DNA of 64,000 bases, taken from Rugalucina vietnamica. Lineage: Eukaryota; Mollusca; Bivalvia; Lucinida; Lucinidae. Positions 12,201 to 24,200 of this stretch are shown in pieces. The notes beneath the pieces were generated by a model. It saw nothing but the letters and a program-made list of their open reading frames with translations. It did not search any database and was not told where the DNA came from. The stretch lies in NCBI GenBank assembly GCA_964017185.1, contig OZ024874.1, positions 55,841,356-55,905,355 on the forward strand, read 5' to 3'. Position 1 is the stretch's first letter. Each line of letters begins with the position of its first letter. The position numbers and the translations under genes are program-made.

Positions 12201-15200
12201 TTACAGTTTTATTCCGATTCTCTTGAAACTTTACAGATGTTGTGACCATGCTTTGAAGATATGCATGTGGTTTGGATATAATCCTCAGATTAATGTTTGT
12301 CACTTTTTTTTTTCAATTTGAACGAAGCCATTTTTCGGGAATTTTTCACAATGAAAGTGAATGGGCAGTGGGTATAATCCTTGGATTATTTTTTGTCATT
12401 TTTTTTCACAATTTAAACTTAGTCATTTTTTCGAGCATTTTAGTGAATGGATAGAGGGTACCTTGTGTGCGCAACTCCTCCTACAGTTTAATACCGATAC
12501 TTTTGAAACTTTACAGACATTGTGACCATGCTTTGCAGTTATGCATGTGGTTAGGATATACTCCTCAGATTAATTTTTGTCACTTTTTTTTTACAATTTG
12601 AACTTAGTCATTTTTTGGACATTTTTACATCTTGAAAGTGACTTACCAGTTGGGGGCATAGTGTTTCATAAACACATTTTCTAGTAGGAATCATTCTGAT
12701 CCTTGACAAAGCTGTTCCTATTGTCACTTATTATAGCCCCGCTTTGAAAAAGTGGGGGCTATACTGGATTCACCCTGTCCTTCCGTAGTTCCGTTATTCC
12801 GTTATTCTGTTATTCCGTTATTCCGTCCTTCTGTCCTTCTGTCCTTCCGACATTTTTGTTTCCATTCATTATCTTGAGAATGGCTTGACAGAATCTGACC
12901 AAATTTTGTATGCACATCAACATTGACAAGATCTAGCTTGGGATTGTTACCCGTCATTTTTTGCAAAATTTTGACGGAGTTATGGCCCTTGATTGATGTC
13001 AGAATTTCGTTTCCGCTCAATATCTTGAGAACGAATTGACAGAATCTGACCAAATTTTGTATGCACATCAACATTGACAAGATCTAGCTTGGGATTGTTA
13101 CCCATCGTTTATCGCAAAATTTTGACGGAGTTATGGCCCTTGATTGACGTCAGAATTTCGTTTCCGCTCAATATCTTGAGAATAAATTGACAGAATCGGA
13201 CCAAATTTTGTATGCATATCATCATTGACAAGATCTTGCTTGGGATTGTTACCCGTCATTTTTCGCAAAATTTTGACGGAGTTATGGCCCTTGATTGACG
13301 TCAGAATTTTGTTTCCGCTCAATATCTTGAGAACGAATTGACAGAATCAGACCAAATTTTGTATGCACATCATCATTGACAGGATCTAGCTTGGGATTGT
13401 TACCCGTCATTTTTCGCAAAATTTTGACGGAGTTATGGCCCTTGATTAACGTCAGAATTTCGTTTCCGCTCAATATCTTGAGAACGCATTGACAGAATCC
13501 GACCAAATTTTGTATGCACATCAACATTGACATGATCTAGCTTGGGATTGTTACCTGTTATTATTTGCAAAATTTTGACGGAGTTACGGCCCTTGATTGA
13601 CATCAGAATTTCGTTTCCGCTCAATATCTTGAGAACAAATTGACAGAATCCGACCAAATTTTGTATGCACTTCAACATTGACAAGATCTAGCTTGGGATT
13701 GTTGCCCGTCATTTTTCGCAAAATTTTGACGGAGTTATGGCCCTTGATTGACGTCAGAATTTCGTTTCCGCTCAATATCTTGAGAACAAATTGACAGAAT
13801 CCGACCAAATTTTGTATGCACATCATCATTGACAAGATCTAGCTTGGGATTGTTACCCGTCATTTTTCGCAAAATTTTGATGGAGTTACGGCCCTTAATT
13901 GACGTCAGAATTTCGTTTCCGCTCAATATCTTGAGAACGCATTGACAGAATCCGACCAAATTTTGTATGCACATCAACATTGTCAAGATCTAGCTTGGGA
14001 TTGTAATACCCTTCAGTTTTTGTTAAATTTTGACAGAGTTATGGCCCTTAATTAACGTCAGAATTTTGTTTCCGCTCAATATCTTGAGAACGAATTGACA
14101 GAATCCAACCAAATTTTGTATGCACATCAACATTGACAAGATCTGGCTTGGTATTGTTACCCGTCAGTCTTCACAAAATTTTGATGGAGTTAACAGCCCT
14201 TGATTGACTTCAGAATTTTGTTTCCGCTCAATATCTTCAGAACGAATTGACAGAATCTGTGTAAATTTTGTATGCACATCATCATTGACAAGATCTAGTT
14301 TTGGATTATTACCGTCATTTTTCGCAAAATTTTGACAGAGAACGAATTGACATAATCAGACCAAATTTTGTATGAGCATCAATATTGATGAGATCTAGCT
14401 TGTGATAGCCTGTGATAGTTACCTGTCATTGTTTTTTTTCACCCTGCAAAAAAAGCTGAGAAGCGGGGCTATAGTCAGATTCTCTGACAATTCTAGTTTT
14501 GATTTCACCTGCATAGGTGGTGGATCTCAGTCACATTTCTTGTCTCTGGGTAACCAGAGTATGTACGAGGGGTGATCGGAAAGTACGTATAAAAATGCTG
14601 TAAAATAAGTTTGCGTCAACCGATTGATATGGATTTTTGTACGAATAAACATTGATCCTTTTGTAATTAACTGGCATTGTCATTTTAAAACAATGACGTC
14701 AGATGTTCATGCACGAGACAGCGTAATGACGTCACTTCACGTGACCCGGCGCACGTGTACCCCTGGTTTGACCTTTTTAGTGTATTTGGGGGGTTAGGTA
14801 AAGTTGGTCGATATTTTTAAATGGAAAATATTTTTTCTTACATTAATTGACCATTTTTCGAAAACATATGACATTCTGATGCTTTATCTACTAATACGGT
14901 GAAATTGAATTCAACAGGTTAGCGTAAAATATGCAAGAACGTCGATTTCATTTTGTAAACTTAAATTTAATACCTTGTTTTCTGGCCGATGTTTAACAAA
15001 ATGATAAAAGGCTGGCAAAAACTATAACTACAGTTAGTAGAGGTAACGTCAAGAATAGATATGTTTCGAGCTTGCAGTGAATATTTACTTTTAAAAAATG
15101 ACGTCCCGAAAATGCAACATTTTCGAAAATCTTTACAGTTTTGACTATTTGACACAGCCAGTATTTGCAAGACTCTACAGACAAATCCATTCGATAAACA

Positions 15201-18200
15201 ACCTCGTAACTTTACAAATATAAGCCGTGTACGTTGCAGTTAATAAGTATTAAATAAAATGTGGGCATACGCAATCAAAACGGGTGTTACAATGCTTTGA
15301 ACTAAGAAGTATTTTGAAATAAGAATAAAACTTCGACGTTACGTTGCGCCGCATAACGTTAGGCGGTGTTTCCATAACGACAGCTGGAACGCACGTGTGC
15401 GTTTTATTCATGCGCTATAGCGATGGAATAACTGCATATATATTGCTGCATTATTTGATGAAATTTCATCTCAAAATAACAAAAGATAAAGAAATGAAAA
15501 CATTTTTATACGTACTTTCCGATCATCCCTCGTATATTGGTAGCTAGCATTGATCAAGCTAATTCATGGTCCTAGCCAAAACTATAAATTGCTATTGGTA
15601 TACATTACATACCGTTAGTAAACACCTCTTCTGAGCTGCAAAGCATCATATCAGAGTTAACTAATAGTGTACACACTACATAGTTATGGAATAGTGTAAC
15701 ATATGAGCAATGTTATGAGAAAACCAACAATGTGTTTTCAGAACAGGTCCTACACAAACAGAGCTGTACAATCACAGAAGATGGCTAGAGACTGGACATT
15801 TTGGATTTAGAAAGAACAGGAATTGTACTATCATTGTAGCAAAAATAAAGGCGCTGATGAGCTTCGCAATTATTGTGAAGCTGATCTGGGTCTTCGCATA
15901 TGCAGATTGATGGCTTTCTCATGAGGCGGCTTAAAATATCTGTCTGTCTGTCTCATCTGATCATGAAGCATTTCAAAGATCTCTTGTATGACTATGTCCT
16001 GTTTCACAATTTAGAAACATGAGATCATGTTGTGTGAACAGTAGCATTTAGATTGATTTTCAAACATCTATCAGATTTAATATTCTTGCAGTTGCATTTT
16101 GTTGCACATTTTGACAGCAATTGCCTGATTTATTGGACCTTGTGTGGTATTTGGTGTATTTTCAATTTTTCCTGCAAAGACAGGAAAGCATCATCAATTT
16201 GATAAAATAATTTCAAACTTTCTGAAATTGATTGTTTATATCAATATTTAGCAAATTTTGATCCCTATACAACTCTCAGTGGGAGATAAAATGCCAAACG
16301 TTTTATATTTATTGACAGTCTAACATTTCACTGTAAAAACTGATATTATTGCATAAAATGATAATCCTCTGGAGCTTTTTTGTGCGAACTGTGCCCATAA
16401 AGACATTGAATTTCTCGGCTTTGGAGACATAACAAATCATATTAAGACGTAATAGTATTGGTTAATAGTATAAACTGCCAAACAAGTTCATTTCAAGAGC
16501 CGCGCCATAAGAAAACTGGATTTTTGCCTATGCGAATACAAAGGCGCAGGTCAGCTTCGCAGTAACTGTGAAGCTGATCAGCGCATTTGTTTTCACTACA
16601 CGGATAGTACAATTCCTCCTCTACTTTATACCCAAAATTTCAAGATTCCAACCTTCTGCTGAGACTGTACATGCCGGGTTTGTGTCAGACGGGGTTGGAA
16701 ACCCCAAAGACGGGTTTTATCGCATCACAGCTCACAAGAAGTGAGCTGCAGGATGGACTTAATTATATAGACAGGAAATTTACATCCAAAAACAGACATG
16801 ACATGCCCAAATGTTATTAAAATAAAATCTCCAAATCTGGATGCCATTTTATGTCTACGATATTTTGTACATGTATATTGTTTCTTTGTTTGATTTGACG
16901 CTTTATGTCCCCGTCAACAGTTATGGTCATGCTGGGACATTGGGTCTATCCAACATTTTGATGTCATGACATCCAAAATGTGTTTGAAATATAACCATCC
17001 AAGTAAATAGCTATTAAGTGAAGCTTATATATATGGATTGTTTGACTAAACCACTTTTTCTGAGTAGGCTCTAACCTTCTAGGTGGTTAACCAGTAATCA
17101 GGTGGTTAGTCAGTCAGTTATAAGCTTTGTCAGGGGGCACAAGCAGACCATCTATTTCTCACAGTCTCAATGGGCAGGAGGCCCAAACTCCCTCCCTGCT
17201 TTGTATATTGGTGATTGTGGCTGTGGAGCTTGTAGATAAATATATGCACAAATGACTTTTACAAAGTACAAACTACATGGCCAAAATGGTATCTTAAAAT
17301 GACAAAAAAGCTATTCTCAACTTTAACATTAAGAAGTGAGTGTGTACTGAGTGTAATGGGCTATATGCCTATGGCTATTGTGTGGTTCTATTTGTTGGAT
17401 GTTTTGGTGTTTATAATAAATTATTTTTGAAATGTTTGTTCTGTATATTTTTTCATATATTTAGTTAAGTTCTGGTTACTGAGTGACTGCCACTTAGGAA
17501 ATAGCAGCTTCCTTGGTTTAGCTTATGTCTCTTTGTATCAGTATCTTTTTATAATTTTGGTTAATTCCCACCTGAGTTTTAGGGTGGAATTTTTGTTCTG
17601 ATTGCACAAGTTCCTGATCATTGCTTTCTTGTAAAATTTCTTGGGTCAGTATGCACATGCACAGATCTGGATTGGGACTGGGGTCAGAGACCCATTAACC
17701 ACTTAGTTTTAATTTTTGTTATGATGCAATTGCTTGTCACACCATCTCTGGAAGCTAGAGCCCCATGTTAAAATTTTTCAGCATCCGTGTGCATGGTGCA
17801 GCCATTAATGCCAACCCAGCATGGTCGATCAATTTTGCGACTGATATTAGTCTGGTGATTTTATATAAAATAGAGAGATATTTTAGAGAACTTACCATAT
17901 TTTATATCCAATATTTGTCCACAGCTATTGCTAGATAGCAAACAGCAATAATGAAGTGCACAAAACAATTCACACCAGTCACAAATGAGCCACCACATGG
18001 GAAAACCAACAATCTGCATAGGCGAAAACAAAGGCGCAGATCAGCTTCGCGGTAACTGCGAAGCTGATCAGCGCCTTTGTTTTCGCAACTCGGATAGTAC
18101 AATTCCTCTTCTACTTAAATCCGAAATTTCAAGCTTCTAGCTCTTTTCTATGCTTGTACAGCTTGGTTTGTGTCAGACCTGCTCGGAAACCAAATTGTTG

Positions 18201-21200
18201 GTTTTCCAAACGAGGCGGCTCAAATGGAGACATAACACAAGAAAACCTGTCTTCTTTGCCTAAGACCAGGTCTGACACAAACCAGGCTGTACAGCCACAG
18301 TTAATTGCTAGAGGCTTGAAATTGTGGTTCTAGAAAACAGAGATATTGTACCATCTATATAGCAAAAATGAAGATGCTGACCAGCTGTGCAGCGAGACTG
18401 CCTCTCACCAGACAGATTTAACGTCTTCCTGAAAGTTCCAATATTATAGATATAAATTCAGTTGATTCAGCCAATTTATTGCTTGCTCTGATCATGGATA
18501 TAATTTTTTTATGATAGTTTTAATGACTATATAACTATGTCTCTGTTTCTGTTTGTCTGTCAAACCGATAAGTCGGATTCTAAGTCCGTAGTCAGTTTGA
18601 TAGGTAAGCAGTTTGCTTCCAGACAGGGGCACAGTTACCAGATAATTATGTCTTATATTTGTTTTGGTGGCAATTATTGGGCTGAAAATCTATTTGTTAA
18701 AGAAAGATGATACTTAATAAACCCTTCATTTGAGCTGCGTCATGAGAAAACCAGCATTTTGCATATGGGAGAACAAAGGAACTGCGAAGCTGATCAGCGT
18801 CTTTGTTTTCGCAACACGGATAGAAAAATTCCTCTACTCTCTAAATCCAGAATTTCCCTAGCCATCTTCTGTGCTTGTACAGCCTGGTTTGTGACGGACC
18901 TGCTTGGAAGCCACATTGCTGGTTTTCTCATGATGCAATTCATTTGTTTTTTACAGTATATTTGTCTTTGAAAATCAATCCAATTACATAGAATTTCGGA
19001 CACTTCACAGGCTGTTAATTTGTACTGATTAATTATTGACAAAGTTTTATATTAAATTTGTTTGTTTTAGCTGTCTTGCATGCAAATAAGTATCAAAGGG
19101 TTTTCCTACTAATTAAGTACAAATAAAGTAAGAAAAGAAGGTACAGGACTTGATGCAATTAAAATTCAGCCTTAGCATGTAAAAACCAATGATTTGCATA
19201 TGCAAAAACAAAGATGCACTGCACAGCTGATCAGCACTTTTTTTTCCGCCACATGGATAGTACTATTCCTCTTCTACTTATATCCAAAGTTTCAATCTTC
19301 TAGCTTTACGCTGTGACTGTACAGCCTGGTTTGTGTCGGACCTGGTCAGAAAAATAAATTGTTGGTTTGCCCATGCACAGGCTCAAATTTTAAACCCAGA
19401 GAAAGGATAAACATCACCAAATGAGCCGCCTCGTGGGAAAACCAACAATGTGGCTTCCGAACAGGTCCGACGCAAACCGGCCTGTACAAGCACAGAAAAG
19501 AGCTGATCTGCGTCTTGGTTTTCGCCTATGCAGAATGTTGGTTTTCCCATGAGGCGGCTCAAATAATAAAAAACACAAAGGAAGATGACTACTGTCTGTG
19601 CACCATCTTTCAGAAACGGCATTTTTCAAAATCTCACTTTTCTGGAACACCACAAGAAAAACATGACTATGTCATCTTTTTGCAACCCAAAAGTTGTAAA
19701 CAGTAGCGGAAAAAAAGTTTGAAAATTGGTTCACTAATAAAATAATTATGCCCAAAAATAATTTTGAATAGGCATTTTGCATGTGCAGCGTAATCCGAAC
19801 ACCTTAAAATTAAAAATCAAGCAAATATGTGGGAAAATTTTAAGAGTTTGGCGCTCAGCTATGCATACAATACAATTTTGTTTTGGTTTGGTGCATTTTA
19901 AATGAAAAATAGCCAATTTAGATTTTTTCCTGGAAAATACTTACTTCCCTTGCTGTCATTTTTACTATGGAAAAAAGCCCTATTCAAAATTATTTTCTGG
20001 CATAAAACATTTATTTGTTAACCGATTTTCAAAATTTTTGTGGCACTTTTTAAGACTTTTGGAATGTACAATGGTGACATGGGCCTATTTCTCTTGAGGT
20101 CTTTTAGAAAAGTGAGGTTTAGGTAAAATGCAGTTTCTGGAAGATGGTGCATTACGAAAACTTGCCCATGCAATATACAGATTTTTTCAACTGTAAAAAT
20201 TGAAAATTTTCAGTGGAAAATGTTTGATATTTTTCTTATTTTTGCTCAAAACATAGATTGTGGTTACACGTTAGAACCGCCTCGGTGAGGCGGTTTTAAC
20301 CGAGGCGGTTTTAACGAGTAACCGAGGCGGTTCTAACGAGTACCCACAATCTATGTTTTGGAGCAAAAATAAGAAAAATAGGTATACCCCTGCATACCCC
20401 CAGTTTGCTATATAAAAGTGGGGTTCAGGGGGGTATTCATCGCACGGACATGTTTTCCTGATGTTTAGACAGTAGCTCTTTCCCAGCAAGGTGGCTGTCC
20501 GGCTAGCATCTAACACATCAGGAAAACATGTCCATGAAATAAATACCCCTTTATACCCCACTTTTATATTGTAAAACTGGGGTTTGCAGGGGTATACCTA
20601 TTTTTCTTATTTTTGCTCCAAAACATAGATTGTGATACTCGTTAGAACCGCCTCGCCGAGGCGGTTCTAACGTGTACCCACAATCTATGTTTTGAGCAAA
20701 AATAAGAAAAAATATCAAAATTTTTATGATGAAATTTTCAATTTCTACAGGTGAAAAAAGTCTGTGTATATTGCATGGGCATGTTTTCGTAATGAAAAAC
20801 AAGCATGGCGGGGGCAGATCCAGGATTTCTGGATTGGGGGTTCAAACCTACCAAGTTTTTTTTCTGCATTTTATCTGATTTTTCTCAAATTTTTCTATGA
20901 AATTGAAATAATTTGGTTCTAGAGAGGGGTTCAAGTGACCCCCCCCCCCCCTCAAGTGAACACCCCCACCCCCGAAACTCTCTAAATCCGTGACTGCATG
21001 TCAAGTACAACAAGGCGGCAGACAGAATAAACAGAAGAGTTGAACAGTAGAACCATCCTGGAACAGTCGGTAAAGAAATTACTGTATGGCTTAAATTGAT
21101 TTTACAGGGACCCAATCCTCCTTCTTAGCCAGCCAGTGGGCCCAGTTTTTCAAAACCTTGTTAGCTTAATGCTGTCGTTAAGCCCTCATTTGTTAACTAT

Positions 21201-24200
21201 ATATCAACTTCAAAAGCAAATACACTGTTATTTTTTGTTGAAAAAATGTGAAAATCCTTAGAAATGCTGTTATTTTTTGTTGAAAAAATGTGAGAATCCT
21301 TTGCATAGGATTCTCACATTTTTTCAACAAAAAATAACAGTGCATTTGTAATATTGCCATTTGAAATTTTAACAAATCGTTAACTAACGTCGTTAATTTT
21401 GAACAACTGGCCCCTGGGTTGGAATACCTAGCTCATTAATTAAGCATCTCAGAAAAAAAAAACAAGACATTTTAAAATCATCATACAGTCATGTAGTTTC
21501 TTTCAGTACAGCCTTCTGCAGTAATATTAGACATCACTTTGTGCAAATGACACTTCATTAAAGACATCATTTGTATAATGGTCAATTATTCTGTCATCAG
21601 AAAATCATGATATTGTTAGCCAATATTCAGCATCACTGGACATCAGTTTATTGGCTGATTACTGTCATTTTGATGTCACTATCTTTTCTTGATGTCCACT
21701 TTGTCAAATGCCTGTGGTTTTCTCCAACTGTTTAGAGGAGCATGATGGCCAAGTGGTAGAGTTTGTTTGTTAGTTAACATCCCACTCAACAGCTAATGGT
21801 CATGTCGGGACATTGCCTCCATTTTTATGGGACTTTTACCCAAAATTAGGACGTCATAACATCCAAAAAGTGCTTCGAATATAGCCACCCAACTTAACAA
21901 ACAAGGCTTATATGTACATGGATAGTTTGATATGAACCACTTTTCTTGGGCAAGCTCAGACCCTATGAGCGGTGAAACAGAAATTGTACTATTGGTGTAG
22001 TGAAAACAAATGTGCTGATCAGCTTTGCAGTTACTGCAAAGCTGATCTGCGCCTTTGTTTTCGCACAGGCAAAAATCCGGTTTTTATCGCACCTGCTTAT
22101 AGCAGGGTGCGATATAGGAGTTCAAATTTCCGTCCGTACGTACGTACGTTCGTTCGTTCGTCCGTTCGTTCGTCCGTTCGTTCGTTCGTTCGTCCGTCAA
22201 CATTTACGTCGAAGTTTAGTTTTCTCGACATCAGAGATAGCTGCGAGTCTGAAACCTTGCATAGTAATTGTCCCTGACATACCGTTCAAGCACGCACCTT
22301 ACTGTTAATTTCCAATGAGCGTGGACAAACGAATTTACCTGTTTTTTCAAACTGTAGTCAGTCAGTCAGTCAGTGTAGAAGAAAAATCAATACTGTCACT
22401 TGGATACTTACAGTATCAGTGCACAGAAAAATCTATTGTTTGTCTTCATAATTATAACTCTATACATGGAAATATGATAACCAGAGAACACTAGAAATCC
22501 AAATCAAAACAAACTTCCTCAAATAAACTTTATACATACCTAAAGAAAGTGAAAATATGCAAATAAAATTGATATATAATAATTTCATGTTGTTTACTTC
22601 TTTTTTTTCTTTGCCTTGACCATGCTGAATCACAAAGGGTAAATGTTCTAATTTAAGACACTTTGTGTAAATTGATTGGTCAGTATCTTACAAGTGAAGT
22701 CTTATCAATGAAACTTTTTACAATGATAGTCCATGCTCATTGGAAATTTACAGTAACCCGGTGCTCTTGACCAATATTTCACGGTCCACTGACTTTGAAA
22801 ATTTTTACGTCGAAGTTTTGTCAACATTTACGTCGAAGTTTGGTTTTCTCGCCATCAGAGATAGCTGCGAGTCTGAAACCTTGCATAGTAATTGTCCTTG
22901 ACATATCCTTCAAGCACGCCCCTTAACCCAGTGCCCTTGACCTATATTTCACGGTCCACTGACTTCGAAAATTTTTACGTCGAAGTTTGGTTTTCTTGAC
23001 ATCAGAGATAGCTGCGAGTCTGAAACCTTGCATAGTAATTGTCCTTGACATACCCTTTAAGCACGCTCCTTAACCCGGTGCCCTTGACCTATATTTCACG
23101 GTCCACTGACTTTGAAAACTTTTACGTCGAAGTTTGGTTTTCTCGACATCAGAGATAGCTGCGAGTCTGAAACCTTGCATAGTAATTGTCCTTGACATAC
23201 CCTTCAAGCACTCACATTGACCCGGTGCCCTTGAACTATATTTCACGGTCTATTGACTTTGCCCGATGCAGGTGCGATATCGACCTCCGCGGAGTTCTTG
23301 TTTGATGCGCCGGCTCATTTACTTCCCATGGTACTGGTGCTACCCAAGAAGAGTTGGCTCCATCACAACATGGCTGAAAAATTGTTGATTGGGACGTTAA
23401 GTTGCAAACCAAACTAGCTAGTATATTTCTCTTTATACCAGGATTTGTTGTATCAAATCTTCAATTACATATTGGTACATATTGGTACATATGTAAACCA
23501 ACTTTTAATGGCTTTGCACTTTTGATTTATAGAGTTCCGAAGACAGTATTGGTGTAATGAAATTACGCCCTTGTGTCTACTTTTACTTTTTTCACTCTGA
23601 GATTCGCTGGAATTGACTGTTGCCTTGTAGTGTATTTTTGCTAAAACACACCCTTGGGCCTTGAAAACCAGAAGTCATACAGTTTGTGAATTTAAAGAAA
23701 ACTAATATTGCAACACTCGGAATATTTGTTTCTCATTTTCTTCAAAAAGTACAATATATTATATCAGTATTCACTTCAGGAGAGAAAAAGTCAAGACCTA
23801 ATACACATATGGGCCACTGCATGAGAAAACCAACAATTTGCATAGGCGAAAACAAAGCCGCAGATCAGCTGTGCAGTAACTGCACAGCTGATCAGCGCCT
23901 TTGTTTTCGCTGCAGGACAGTACAATCCTTCTTCTTTTCAAATCCGAAATTTCAAGCTTCTAGCCTGCTTCTGTGACTGTACAGGTCAGTTTGTGTAAGA
24001 CCTGGTCGGAACCCAAATTCTTTGTTTTCTCACGCACAGGCTTATATTGTACTTTTGAAAGTTATGCCTGGCTCCAATAAATGCATGTCTAGTTAATTAT
24101 CAGTAGGGACACCGGGTAATTAGTGTTTAAAAATGCACCCTATATACTGTGATTATTTCAGCAGAGATTGATGCAAAATCACATGACACATGGCAAAATG

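Larger units (their letters stand above)
21981..23316. mobile_element. FB1 MITE split by modular element F2
   Basis: The left part (AATTGTACTATTGGTGTAGT, palindrome AGCTTTGCAG/TTACTGCAAAGCT, AGGCAAAAATCCGG) ends at about 22083. The right terminus TGATGCGCCGGCTC resumes at 23302. The insertion point equals that in the copy at 7025. Confidence 0.75.

Noticed and set aside
12802..13986. A ladder of similar minus-strand reading frames (peptides with CIQNLVGFCQ and ILSGNEIL)
   Set aside because: They are the 151-bp core of element H read in successive frames. The period is not a multiple of three, so each unit opens the same peptide in a new frame. No start context, no family match.
14926..15190. 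Remnant transposase in the mariner-like element
   Set aside because: I looked for a DDE/DDD-type frame in both 950-970 bp elements and saw only short, unrelated frames.
22000..22308. Frames with runs of RSFVRPFVRS-type residues
   Set aside because: Translation of TTCG/TCCG microsatellites at the start of modular elements (also 7151, 30608, 41428).
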